64,000 bases of DNA, taken from positions 3,534,001-3,598,000 of the forward strand of contig JAVFKD010000004.1 of the NCBI GenBank assembly GCA_036429605.1, read 5' to 3'. A program made the translations under genes and the position numbers. This document shows, piece after piece, positions 51,321 through 64,000 of this stretch (position 1 is the stretch's first letter; every line of letters starts with the position of its first letter). Below the pieces are notes generated by a model. It saw only the letters and a list, made by a program, of their open reading frames with translations, did not search any database and was not told the origin of the DNA. This DNA comes from Cladobotryum mycophilum (taxonomy: Eukaryota > Ascomycota > Sordariomycetes > Hypocreales > Hypocreaceae).

Positions 51321-51495
51321 TATAATACTGTCCTAAAGATTACCTGGACGTATAATGTAATAGAAATACAGGGTAATCCTATATAAGTCGCGTGTCTCTT
51401 GTATAATAGTTAAACACATAAGCTTAAGCTTATATATAATATAATACCTATGTTTTGATCTTGTTTACCTGGTGATCTTATAAGGTGTTATTATA
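51321..51495 (+). repeat. 3' LTR of the Ty3 element
   Basis: It starts TATAATACTGTCCTAAAG (TG has become TA) and ends GGTGTTATTATA. It is preceded by a purine tract and followed by CTTTT. Confidence 0.9.
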
Positions 51496-52489
51496 CTTTT
51501 TTAAAACCTATAAATCTTTTAAGTTTAAATAATCTAATTATTTACTTAAATATTTCCTGTTTTTTTTATATACTATTATATACTTAATATTTAAAAGCTT
51601 ATTTTTTATAAGATTTTTCTTTATAAATGTATAAAGGCTTTACAATAGTATTCTTTTAATACTAATATACAAAATATTATCATAAATTTATATTATGTTT
51701 AGTAATTTATACTTATAAACTAGCTTATAGTTACTAATTACTTTATAATCTTATAACGTCTTAAGTACTTTATAGCTAGCTTTTTACTAGGTTTTCTTAG
51801 CTTTAGGTTTTGTATTAATAAAAAAACCTTTTAGTTTAATTTAAATTATTTATCTATATACTTTTTATTATAATACTTTATATATATTTTCTATACTTTA
51901 CTAAGTTATTTTTTAATTATTTTAAGGTTTTTATAAAACTCTTTTAAATATAACCCTTTTTATTTATTAATAATCCTTAAATCTTCTTAACTACTCTAGG
52001 TCTTTTAGGCTTAAGGCTTTATAGTGCCTTTATAAAGGGTTCTCCTAAACTTATATATAACCCTATATGATAAGTAAACTAAACTAATAATAACCAATCT
52101 ATTTAATTATTTTATTATAAAGCTCTATAAGTATATAAATAATACTCTATTCTTTGGTTTATTTTTTTATTTAATTATTAATTTATAAATAAAATATTAT
52201 ATTAAGTGATTATTCTATTATAATAAAATATTAAAAGATTATTTAATATTTGTTTATAAAAAAGAATTCTTAATCAATTATAATACTTTTAAAGATACTA
52301 TTATCCTTAAAAATCTTTTTAATTATATAAATAGTTTATAATCTTTTTGTTAATAAATTATTATAATGTATTTTTTTATTATTTCTTAAAGTTTTTTTTA
52401 TTATTTTTGTTTATTTAAACTAAATATAAAATAAAAATCTAATAAACTTATTAAAATAATCTTACTATTACTAATACCTTTACTAGCTT

Positions 52490-53425
52490 TTATAATTATA
52501 AATTTACTTTTTATTATAAAAATAATTTTACTTTAAGGATATATTAGTTATAAAATAAGATTAAGATTATAAACTCTTAACTAACTCTAGGTCTTAGTAT
52601 ACCTCTTTAAGCTTTTTTATTAAAGTAAATATTCCTTAATAAGCTATATTAAAATAGTAATATTTACTATAATACTAAAAGTTTTAATTATATTATTAAA
52701 ATTAAAGTTTAAATAATTAATCCAACTAAACCCAAACTTATTTATAATCTTTATATAATACATTTACTATAACAATAAACAAACCAAGAGATACAGGTTT
52801 TCAGAAAGCCAGATCTTCCGCGACTACTTAAGGCCTCAAGATCTCATACTCGACATCACAGTTGCCTAAAACAGTGAATCGTACACACAGTCACGTACAC
52901 GCAACAATCCCACAAAACACACAATTAACAACCACAACATCTCAGCAACCAAAGAGGTAACTAAAGCACCTAAACCCAAATCTAATTACTAACTAAACCT
53001 AGAAAAGGCAACAAGATGGCTTAAAAAAAGAATCCAAATCTAAGCTCCACGATAGCTAAACTAAAAGCCAAATAAAAAATCACTAAAACAAAAAAAAACA
53101 AAAAAAAACAAAAATTAATTAGATTAAGTAATAAATATAAATAAAAACATATAAATAAAAAAAATCAAATATATAATTATAATATTTAAAAAAAGATTAA
53201 GTATATAAATAAGAATTTATAAAAAGAAATCAAATTTTAAATAATTAAAAATAATAATAATATATAATTATTTAATTAATATTTTAATTATATAATTAAA
53301 TAATAGATATTTTATTAAAATATATAAGATTTAGATTTTAATAAGATAGAATTAAATCTATTTATTATAATTAACTAATATAATTAAATAAGTTATAAAG
53401 ACTTATCCCCTAAGGGAGATCACTT
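52490..53425 (-). repeat. Repeat family A copy (minus)
   Basis: It runs from TTTACTTTAAGGATATATTA to the terminus GACTTATCCCCTAAGGGAGA. The central part (about 52790-53090) keeps CACACA, GTGAATCGTACACACAGTC and similar little-mutated words. Confidence 0.75.
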
Positions 53426-55197
53426 TAATTATTATAAAAGTATATTAATTAAATTTATATCATCTAGTTTATATTTAATATAAAAGTTAATAAAATATAG
53501 TTTATTAAGATTTAAATTTAATATTTATGATATATAAGATAATATTATTATATATAAAAAGATTTTATAATTATTAAAAACTTTATATTAAAGGTATGAT
53601 AATATATTTTTTATTTTATTAAGCTTTATAATATATAAATTATATTTATAAATCTTTTAAAAGCTATATTAATCTGTTATTCAAAGATGATAAAAGCATA
53701 AATAAAACTAAATAATATAATCTAATACTTATAATACTTATATTTATAATAAAATATAATCTTTTATTTATTATCTTTTTAAATATATATCCTATAATAA
53801 ATATTTTTTATATTTAATTTTATAAATATATTAATTTCCTTATAATCTTTTAAAGATTTTATTAATAAATAGTAATAATATTTTATTTTTAATTATTATT
53901 TTATTAAGCTTATAATAATTAATACATAATCTTAGCTTTTTATTTAACTTTAGTATAAAAAATTAAAGTATTTATAAAACTTATAGATTATCTTATTTAG
54001 CTCTTTTCTAATATATTCTAAATATATTCTTAATGTATCCTTAACTTCTTTTATAAAATTATAAACAAATTCTTATAGTAAGGTCTTTTTTAGTTTAATA
54101 TTAATCTTATATATATAACTATTAAACTTTACTAATTCTTTAACTTTAATTATATTAAATAGCTTTATATAGTATAAGTAAAGGTTTTTTTATTTTCCTT
54201 TTGTTTTCTTATTATTAATTAACTTTAAGACTAAAGGCTTTAATAGTTATAATATAAGGTTTTTAAACTCTTTAATTAATAGCTTTTATAAGTTTTTTAT
54301 TATATATATTAATATATAAATTATTTATACTTTTTACTTTATTTTATAAAATATATTTAAAGTTATAATAAGCTTATAATTATTATAGTTTAATAAATAT
54401 ACTTAAAAAATTGTAGTTTAATATTTATAAATTATATTCATTAAATTATCATTTTTTTAATCTTAAAAGTTTAAATACAATTTTTATAATAATAACAAAA
54501 ACTTTTTAAATTCTTATAGCATTATTATTATTAATAGTTTTAATTATAATTTTTTATATACTTACATAAGCTTTTATTATATATTTATAACTCTTTTTTT
54601 ATAAACTATAATCTTAGTTTTATATTTTAAAAAAAATTATTTGTATTAACTTTACTCTTAAACTACTATCTTTTAATATATCTATTATTTATTATTAACT
54701 TATTTATTAAATACTAATCTCAATTATTATATCTTTAATAAGCTTTTTATTCTATTTTCAAATACCTTAAATTTTTATAATATTAAGGTTTATAACTAAA
54801 GTCTTATTATCCTTTTACTATAATCTTTTTATTTTTATTATTACCAGCTAAGGGTTTAAGTATAAGCAAACATAATATTCTCTTTTTACTCTAATACTTT
54901 AGTTTATTAATTTTATCATATTATTATAATCTTTTTTTTAATATCTTTATATTTTTACTATAATAGTTTTTAACACTATATTTTTATTACTATTATTATT
55001 ATAAAAAAGAATCTTTTTATAATTCTTATTAGTAAAAAAATAATTTTTTATTTGATATTTTTATATACTATAATAAATATTAAATTTAATATATTCTTTA
55101 GTTTTATAAAATCTTTATTATCTTATAAAAAACTTAGTATAAATAAGTTTTATTTGTATCTTAAGTATTAATATATTTATAAAAAACAGTATATAAA

Positions 55198-55371
55198 TGT
55201 AACGCTGTCCCGAAAATTACCCGGACGCGTGACGTAATGGAGATGCGGGGTAATCCTGCATAAGTCGCGCGTCTCTCGCACAACAGTTGAACGCACAAGC
55301 TTAAGCTTGTGCATAAAATAATACCTACGTTTGATCTTGCTTACCTGGTGATCTTATAAGGTGTTATTACA
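55198..55371 (+). mobile_element. Solo LTR of the Ty3 family, almost free of RIP, with ATAAA target duplication
   Basis: The 174 bp segment runs from TGTAACGCTGTCCCGAA to GGTGTTATTACA. It is flanked by ATAAA on both sides (55193-55197 and 55372-55376). It carries many CpG/CA sites (CCGGACGCGTGACG, GTCGCGCGTCTCTCGCA) that are TA-type in the two LTRs of the full element. It sits in T-rich degraded DNA. Confidence 0.9.
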
Positions 55372-56324
55372 ATAAAATAGTACTAAAAGCTTTTTAATAG
55401 TCTTATTTTAATTAAATCTAATATATATATATATATTTTCTTAAATAAGGTTTCTAGTTTCTATTAGAAGGTTTTTAACTATAAGGCTACTAAAAGGGTT
55501 TTATTTTTTTTACGTTTTATTAATCCTTTATAAAACTAAAGAAACTTTAGCTAGGAGAATAAAATATCTTAACTATTTAATTTTTAATTTATTAATAGTT
55601 TAGTTTATTTTTATTTTTTAAGACTATAATTAATTATTATAACCTTTAGTTTATTTTTAGTATATACTTAAGATTTTTTATAAAATAAGAGTTTTATTAT
55701 TATAATAAATTCTATATGTTTAGTTTATATATTTTTATTAAATTTAATTTTACTTAGATTAATATATTAATAATAGAAAGCTAATTATAAGCTTATATAG
55801 TTCTTGTAATAAAACATAAACATTCAGTTTATCTAAGAGAATTAGAGTATCTTATTATAGCTTTGCCAAGGAATCTCTTCGAGAACCCGAGGATAATAAG
55901 GAAAATACTCTATTACTAAATCAGAATTAGCCTTATTTAGTTATTGTTTAAGGTCTTTAAATTAGTATAAGCATAAAGCTTGAATTACTTAATATTATAA
56001 TTACTCTTTTTTAATAGATTTCTTAAGAGTTATTAATACTAGTATATATAAGTATAATTATATATTATCTATAAGTATAATTAATAAGGTCTTAAAGGTA
56101 GTTGTATAAATTCCTGTTTTAGTATTTTCTTTTTATAAAAGTAATTTTATAAGATTACTAATACTTAATTATTCTTTTATTTTAATTTCTTATATAATAG
56201 TATAATAAGAGTATTATAATTTTTTATAATATTTTATTATTTTTTAATTAATTCTTATATTAAAATAAATAAAAGAATTTATATAAATAAAATATATTAA
56301 ATATTATATATAGTAAAGATTGTA

Positions 56325-57341
56325 TAGTTTTTTTACTTTTATAGTTAAATAGTAAACATAGCATTTCATACCTGTGTTTTCAGCTTATTTATTATTATAT
56401 TGTTTAATAAAATATAATAATAATAAAAATAATTATATGTTAAGAATATACTAAATTATAAAATATAATTAATGTTATAAACTATTAACTAACTCTAGAT
56501 CTTAATATATCTTTTAAACTTTTAATAATAAAAGTATTAAATTATTATATTAAAAGCTTTAATTATTGTATTAGATTTAAAGTTTAAATAATTAATCTAA
56601 CTAAACTTAAACCTATATATATATATATTTATATAATATATTTATTTTATTAATAAATATATTAAAAAATAAAGGTTTTTAAAATGCTATATTGTTTAAA
56701 TGTATTTAAAGTCTTAAGATTATTTAAATTTTATAAATAAATAAATTTCTTCTTATTAATTATATTTAATATTATAGTTGCATGGTTATATATATAATTA
56801 TATTTATATAATAATCTTATAACTTATATATACAATCAATAACCATAACTATTATTCTTAGTAATTAAATAAATAACTAAAGCATTTACCTAATCTAACT
56901 CTAATTATAAATTAAATCTAGAAAAGGTAATAAAATAGTTTAAAAAGAATCTAAACTTAAGTTTTATAATAACTAAACTAAAAACTAAATAGGAGATTAT
57001 TAAAATTAAAAAAAAACCTAAAAAGAAATAAATTAATTAAATTATATAATAAATATAATAAAAAGAAATATTAAAAAAACCATTAAATATATAATTATAA
57101 TATTTAAAAGGAATTTAATTATATAAATAAAAACTTATAACATATAATAATTAAATATTAAATAATTAAAAATAATAATATATATAATTACTTAATTAAT
57201 ACTTTAATTATATAATTAAATAATATATATCTTATTAAAACACACAAGATTTAGATTTTAATATAATAAGACTAAAGCTATTTATTATACTTAACTAATA
57301 TAATTAAACAAGTTATAAAGACTTATCCCTTAAGGGGGATA
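56325..57341 (-). repeat. Repeat family A, complete copy (minus), type example
   Basis: It is 1,017 bp, from TAGTTTTTTACTTTTATAGT to GACTTATCCCTTAAGGGGG. In family orientation the order is: CCCTTAAGGG palindrome, TTTAATTATATTAGTTAATTA, a central GTGTGT-rich part, TTTTTAAAAACC palindrome, AGTTAGCTAGTAGCTTATAG, (TTA)n, GCACTAGATACTAT, AAAAACTATA. No terminal inverted repeat or TG..CA ends were seen, and there is no coding frame. Class unknown. Confidence 0.8.
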
Positions 57342-60300
57342 ATAAAAATTATTATACTATATTTTAATATTAAAAATACTTTTTTATAATATAAAAAATA
57401 AAATATTATACAATAATAATCTAAGTAACTAAGAAAAATATTATATAGTTTTAAAAAATAATATAGTATTTACAATTAAAAGCCTCTAATAATAGTAACT
57501 AAAATATACATTCTTTTAAATTTTATAAATTATTATTAAATTTTCATTTTATATTTTTTAAACTCTTTAATCTATTAAATTATTCAATATAAGAATATAT
57601 ATATTCTTTAATTAAAAATAGCATAAATAAATTCTATTTTACCAGATAAAATTATATTTTATACAGCTTTAATTCTTTTAAATATAATAGTGAATAAAAC
57701 TAATATATATAAAAAGAAATTACTTTAGCTATGTATTAAAAGGTATTTTATTCTAAAAAAGAATAGTTATGAAAAACCTATTTTATAAGTATTTATTAGT
57801 TATAATATATTAGTATAACCCTAGTAATAGATCTAAAGGTATATTTATATAATAAGTTAAAATATTAATTTCTTTTGTTAAAACTTTATATTTTTTTATA
57901 TAACTATACTTAAATTTTTATAATAAAAATATATTATATTTAATACTAATAATACACTTTCATTAAGATTACTATATATTATTTATTTAATAATTAGTAT
58001 AAGCTAATAATTTCATCCTTTAATATTATAATCTTACGTATTACCTTATATTAATATACGTATATATATATATATATATATTCTTTTAGGATCTAATATA
58101 CGTATTAGCATAATAAAAGTTTATTCTATGCTTTTATATTTATTTATTTCATGTTATAAAAGCTTTAAAAGCTTTAAGCTATAGTAAAGATCTTAGGGAG
58201 CCCTTTTATAAACAGACATTTATTATAAAAGGAAAAGGCTTTTTTTATAAGTATAATTAAAATTTTATTTTTTTATTTTTTATTATTTTTGATTTGTTAA
58301 TTATAAAGTATTAATTTATTATAAGAGATTTTTTAGTTCTAGCTATTATTATTCACTTAAATACTACTTTTATTTAAAAATTAATTAAAGTTTTTAATCA
58401 TTTTCTTTTAAATCTTAGATACATTCTTATTCTGTTAATTAATTAAAGACCTTTTATATTTAATTAATAATATATTCTAGGATTAATAGAAATCCCTTAA
58501 GTTTTTAAAAAAAACTTTAAATAGAATTAACTTTTTAGTTTTTTTTTAAAACTAGCTAATATTAAAAAAACTTTTTTTTAAACATTTAATAATCCTAGAT
58601 ATTCTTAAATATCTTTTCTATATTAACTTTATCCTCTATGATATTTAACTTAGTTTTTAGCGTAAATAATATTCTAATTAATTATTGTTTTTCTTCTTAG
58701 ATTTACTATTCTATCTTTAATCTAAATATCTTTTAACTTAGCTTTTTATTAACTTAAAATAATCTTTATTAATATAAATCTTTCTTAAATTAGTTATTAT
58801 TAATATAAATATCTTTACTTTAGATAATAAATTTATTAATCTATTAAATTCTTTAATAAACGTTTCTTTTTTTATTTATAAAAAGTATATTAAAAATTAT
58901 AGAACTTATTTAAAGTAATTAAATAATATATAATATAATTTAAAGTTAAAATATTTTAACATTTAAGAAAGTTATATTATTTTAATTATATTTTTACTTA
59001 TATTATAGTCTAGGTATTAAAGTAAAATATTTTCTTTTAGTTATTTTAAATATATGTTTATTATTTTTTATATAAATAATTAAAAAATATATTATTAATA
59101 TATTAGTTATTATATAATGTTTTATAGTTTTTTTTATTATAGTATTTTAATTTAAAAATATAAACATTAATGATATTAAATAAATAAATAATCTTTATTA
59201 TAAAATCTTTTTTTAATAGTAAACTTTTATTTTATCTTTTTATTAAGATATTTATCTAATAGTATAACTAATAGACTATTCGTAAATAAATATTAAGAAA
59301 TACATTTCTCTTTAATACTATTTCTGTATATTTTAAAAGAATTCAAGTTAAGTTATAATTAATTAAAAGGATTTATTTTATTTTATTTTAAACTTTATTT
59401 AATATAATATAATATTATTAATAGCTTTTTTATACAAAACAGTATTTAAATTATAATTTAAATTATAAAACTTATTAAATTTTTAATAATTAAAATAATA
59501 TATATATTAGACTTTTTATTTTTACACCTTTAATAAATATATATAATATATTATTTAAATACATTAATTAAATATTCTATTAACACTTTAACTATAATTA
59601 AACTATTCTTTTATAATATTTTATTTTTTCTAGACTTATTTATTTTATATTAAAAAACTATAAATTTCTTTTTAATTCTTTTTACTTTTTTAGTCTTATT
59701 TATATTTTCTTTTAAATAAAAAACTTATTTTTTAATAAAACTTAAACTTATAATTAATTATAAATATAAATAATTCATTATTTATACTTTTAACTAAAAT
59801 CCTTTTACTTAACCTTTATATTTTCTTATTTATTAATTTCTTAAATATTCTTTATAATATTATTATTTTAAAAATAATAATAATAAATTTTATTACTATT
59901 AAGTTTAATTTATATTTTTAAAGTATAATTAATCTTAATATTTTATAATCTTAATAGTTTTTTTTTAATTAACTTAAATATATTCTAATATATTTAATAA
60001 AAACTAATATTAATTTAAGTATAAGTGCTATTAACATTTTAAAAGAATTATTTAAATTTATTTATTGTTCTTAATGTAGTTTCTTAAATATTATTTAATT
60101 TCTTTTATTCTTATGTAAAAAATAAATTATTATATATATACTTTTTTAATACTTTTTAAAAACTTTTTTTATATTTTTCTTATTAGAAAAAGTTTTTATT
60201 TTTATTTTAATTATAAACTTTTAAAATCTTTTATTTAAAATTATTAAATAATATCTAAATCTTAATTAATAAAAAATCTTTTTTATTTTAATTAACCTTG

Positions 60301-60769
60301 AAATCTTTTCTTATATACTAAAATTAACGTTTAATAAATATTTAAAATTAATAAAAGAATATACCTATATATTTATAACTCTTATAGATTTAAAAGGTTT
60401 TATTAATTTTATTATATTTATTCTAAATAATAATAAAAAAAACTTTATTAATTATCTTAATATAGTTTTTTATAATAAAAAAAGTTAAAGATATAGAAAT
60501 ATTTTTATTTATTAATAATAAAAATTATTAATATACTAACTAAAAAATAAAATATATTAATTCAAATTAAATTATAAATAATCTTTTTTAAAAAGTGTTA
60601 GTTTAGTTATAAGATTTAAGAAAAATTAAATACTTTAAAAAGCTTTTTATAAAAACAAAAATAATTAACTTTTAAATAATTATAAATAATAATATATGCA
60701 ATTACTTAATTAATATTTTAATTGTATAATTAAATAATAAGTATTTTATTAAAATTAAATTAAATACTT

Positions 60770-61290
60770 TACTTATTTACTTAATTACTAAGACTATAAT
60801 TATTAATTGTATATTATAATTTATAGGATTATTATATATATAACTATGTATATAAAGAACTATTATATTAAGTATAATTAATAAAAAGATTTATTTATTA
60901 ATAAGTATAAATAATCTTGGGGCTTTACATACTCATAAAAAATCTAGCTTTTTAAAACCCTTTATCTTTGAGTTTATTATTTATTATTATAACAAATATA
61001 TTATATAAAAAGCATATGTACATTTAAATTTGATTACATTAAGTAAATAAACTTTAATTTTAATAATATAATTAAAGCGTTTAATATAATAAACAGTTTA
61101 AAATATATATTAATAGTTTATTATAGTAATTCTATTCTATAATTAATATAGTTTTATACTAGAATTACCTTTCTTATGATCATTCTTATGATTATATTTT
61201 ATTAAATAATTTAATAATAAATATACTAATAACATAAGTATTAAATGTTATATCTATTATTGAATTATAAAATTAAGAATTATATTATAT
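60770..61290 (+). repeat. Repeat family A copy (plus, right half)
   Basis: It runs from TACTTATTTACTTAATTACT through AATAATCTTGGGGCTTTACA to the AATATACTAATAACATAAGT and AAATTAAGAATTATAT terminus. Confidence 0.6.
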
Positions 61291-61731
61291 ACTAAGCCTC
61301 ATAAAATATAAACCACTGATTGTCTTATAATCTATATATTTATTAATATTAAAATCTTTTTTAAAAACTACTGTTTTTAAAAGATTTTATTTTAAAAAAT
61401 AAAATAATCTTTTAGCTATAAAAACTTATAATAGTCTATAAACTAAAAATAAATAAGGAATTTATAAAAATGAAAATTAATTAATAGTTTTATATTTAAT
61501 TAAATCTTTTAAAAGTTATTTAAAATAAAACTATAGTTTTTTTTTAAATAATTAATAATACTTATAAAACTAGAAATCTTTATAAGCTATCAGACTATTT
61601 TTTTTACAAAAAAACTATTATTATTAAAAAATAATTTAAACTAAACTTAATTAAATTAAATAAAAAAAATAATATTTTTATATATACTTTTAAAAAGAAA
61701 TTTATTATAAATAAAAATAAAACTAATTAAG

Positions 61732-63200
61732 TTTTCCTTAAGAGATAAGTCTTTGTAATTAATTTAATTATATTAGTTAATTATAATAAATAAGTTTAAT
61801 TTTATTTTATTAAAATTAATATTTTACATATTTAATAATATACTTATTATTTAATTATATAATTAAAATATTACTTAAATAATTCTATCTATTTTTACTC
61901 TTAGTTATGTAAAACTTAATTTCTTTTATTTAAAATATTTAAATTTTATTAAACCTTATAATTAAACTTAGAGTTTTTTTTTAAAAAAATTTATAATATA
62001 ATTTAAAATACTTAAGTAATTAAATCTTTTGAATTTTAATTATTTCTTATTGCTTTTTACTTAGTTTTAGTTTTAGTTTTAATAGAATTTACATTTAATT
62101 CTTTTAGTTAAGTTATTTTATTATTTTTTAAGTATAGTTAGTAACTTGATTTAGGTTAGCTAAGTGCTTTAGTTATTTACTTAGCTGCTGAGATGTTGTG
62201 GTTGTTGATTGTGTGTTGTGATTTGTGGGGTTGTTGCTTGTATGTGACTGTGTGTACGAGTGATTCACTGTTATAGGAAACTGCAATGTCGAGTATAATG
62301 GTTCGCGTAGATTAGTAGGAAGGAATCTATTTATTTGCAAGGTACAAGCGATCTCGAGGCTTTAAGTTCTTGTAGAAGATCTAGTTTTTTAAAAACCTTT
62401 ATTTTTTAGTTAATTATTTATTATTATAGTAAATATATTATATAAAAAATATAAATAAATTTAGGTTTACTTAAATTAATTACTTAAACTTTAATTTTAA
62501 TAATATAATTAAAGTTTTTAGTATAATAAAAGATTTAAAAGATATACTAAGGTTTAGAGTTAATTAGTACCTTATAGTATTAATTTTATTTTATAACTAG
62601 CATATTCTTAAGACAGGATTATTCTTATTATTATTATTATATTTTATTAAATAATTTAATAATAAATATATTAAAAATACAGGTATTATATAATGACCTA
62701 ACCCCACGTTTAGGTCATACACTGAAAAAAGACCCACTTTTAGGAATACTTATGCTTATTACAGTCTAGCATAACTATAGTAGAACCTTAGATAAGCCAA
62801 CTAATTATATTACTAATCTAGCTTACCTTTAAAACATTGGCTTATTAGATAAATATAAAATCACTAAATGAAAAAAATCACTAAATAAACACAAAATCAC
62901 TAAATAATTAATTTATTCCTATTAAAATAAATCTTATATTCATTTAAATTATCATAAACTTAATTACTATATATATTAACTTATATAACTTTTTTATATA
63001 TTTAATTAATTATTAATTTATAACTGTTTATTATTAATAATCTAATACCTAAACTATAATACATTAAACCTATTGCTTAACCTTGCTCTAATCCATTACT
63101 AACATTAACCACAATCTAGGTTATCCTTATTAAGAAACGCCCAGAACGTTATATATTAAATATTATGTTTACTATTTAATTATAAAATTAAAAACTATAT
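61732..63200 (+). repeat. Repeat family A copy (plus), complete, split by repeat D
   Basis: The left terminus is TTCCTTAAGAGATAAGTCTT and the right terminus is AATTAAAAACTATATATATA. The insert at 62692-63153 splits it within the GGTATTA / AATATTATG word. The central part (62165-62360) is little mutated (GTTGTGGTTGTTGATTGTGT, GTACGAGTGATTCACTG). Confidence 0.75.
62692..63153 (+). mobile_element. Repeat D, copy 2 (non-autonomous element, little degraded)
   Basis: The first 22 bp form a hairpin (GACCTAA arms around CCCACG). It holds three copies of AAATCACTAAAT near 62858-62905. The ends read TATAATG and CGTTATA, imperfect inverses, with TATTA on both sides as a possible target duplication; alternatives of 4-5 bp are possible. 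The copy at 14572-15058 matches. Confidence 0.6.
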
Positions 63201-64000
63201 ATATAATTAATAATTTCATAATAATTCTATTATTTTATTTTATAAATAAAGTAAAGTTTTTTAATAGTAATATAATAATTATTATATATATATATATATA
63301 TTTTTAAATAAAATCGTACTTAATCTATTTATTTTAGCATTATAATAAAATAAATAAATATAAAAAAACTTATATATAGTATTTATAACTTTAAAATGTT
63401 TAAAAAAAATTATAAAATAAATAAATAAAATTAATTTTTAATAAAGTCTTTATTAATAAAATATTATTAATTATACAATAACTTTTAGAGTTTTATATAA
63501 ATTACTAAATTATAATAAACATAAAATGAATATATAATATAATAAAATATAATTATTATAATTATTCAAAGAAAAAGTATTAATAATAATAATTATATTT
63601 TAAAAAAATATAAAATAATAAAAAGTAAAAACAAATACTATAATATAAAAAATAGTAAAAATATTTTTTTAGAAAATATAGGTATAGGGTATATAATAGG
63701 TTTTAGCTATAAGCTTATATTTAATTATATAATAGTATTAAAGTATTGCTTAAATTGTATTTATAATAGGCGTATTATAAATATATAATAAGTAATACTT
63801 AAATATATAATAGGAATATAATAAATCTATAATCGGCTTATAAAATACTAGTCTTTTTTTAGTCTTTTAAATAACTATTTACAGTATCTAATTACAGTTA
63901 CTATAGGGTTGGCCTATTATAATATTACTTATATTATTAATTTAAGTAATATTAATATATTAAAAACTATATTTATTATTTTATTATAATATTAAAGACG

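Larger units (their letters stand above)
44427..51495 (+). mobile_element. Complete Ty3/gypsy chromovirus-type LTR retrotransposon, RIP-inactivated
   Basis: The element is 7,069 bp, bounded by 175 bp LTRs (44427-44601 and 51321-51495) and by the 5 bp target duplication CTTTT (44422-44426 and 51496-51500). Between them, in order on the + strand, are a Gag zinc-knuckle relic, reverse transcriptase, RNase H start, integrase C-terminus and a chromodomain-like relic. This is the order of chromoviruses (pol with integrase last, then a chromodomain). A purine tract (AAAGAGAGGAAAA) sits just before the 3' LTR. All domains are broken by TAG/TAA stops from G-to-A and C-to-T change. It is inserted in T-rich DNA that may be a copia relic. 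Confidence 0.9.
12780..64000. other. Gene-free, AT-rich, RIP-degraded transposon block (at least 51 kb)
   Basis: Composition changes abruptly near 12780 and stays extremely A+T-rich to the window end, with TA strongly over-used and CA/TG scarce. No long open frame exists on either strand. What can be read are relics of LTR elements, inverted-repeat elements and other dispersed repeats, where stops are TAG/TAA at Trp/Gln positions and many His/Asp/Gly codons have become Tyr/Asn/Ser-like. This is the mark of repeat-induced point mutation (C-to-T on either strand). Parts are A-rich on the + strand and others T-rich (for example about 53500-56300 and 57400-60700), which probably reflects the coding strand of the degraded element. 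Stretches not covered by separate entries hold no structure I could assign. Confidence 0.95.

Noticed and set aside
12780..64000. Mitochondrial DNA insertion or mitochondrial contig
   Set aside because: It is AT-rich, but no mitochondrial gene, tRNA or rRNA is seen. The content is nuclear-type transposon relics with RIP-type changes.

Overview
The window is nuclear DNA of a filamentous ascomycete. Short introns (about 50-170 nt) with GT..AG ends and CTRAC-like branch points, an H2A ending in SQEL, and the protein sequences fit Sordariomycetes, most likely Hypocreales. The species cannot be named from sequence alone. The window has two very different halves.

Positions 1-12.6 kb are ordinary gene-dense DNA with seven genes, and neighbours always lie on opposite strands (- + - + - + -). 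They are: an SPX-RING protein, cut by the window start so its RING is missing; a JJJ1/DNAJC21-type ribosome-biogenesis J protein; the autophagy protease ATG4; an SQS1-type R3H/G-patch splicing cofactor; histone H2B; histone H2A; and a 97-residue LYR subunit of mitochondrial complex I (NDUFB9/B22 type). All are spliced. I worked out exon boundaries by reading across introns and checking phase. H2B and H2A are divergent across an unusually long 1.6 kb spacer.

From about 12.78 kb to the end (51 kb) the sequence changes abruptly to very AT-rich DNA with no gene. It is made of transposon relics in which TG/CA-type sites have become TA, and coding relics carry TAG/TAA where Trp/Gln is expected. This is the signature of repeat-induced point mutation (RIP). 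The best-defined elements are: a complete 7.07 kb Ty3/gypsy chromovirus-type LTR element (44427-51495) with a CTTTT target duplication; a solo LTR of the same family (55198-55371) with an ATAAA duplication and almost no RIP damage; a 502 bp MITE (32177-32678) with terminal inverted repeats, a perfect 8 bp target duplication and an internal 13 bp minisatellite; a 1.43 kb relative with the same termini (36874-38301); and an unclassified repeat of about 1.0 kb, present 15 or more times in both orientations, into which several of the others are inserted. Much of the remainder is too degraded to assign. The block may be a centromere, pericentromere or AT-isochore. It begins about 180 bp from the start codon of the complex I gene.
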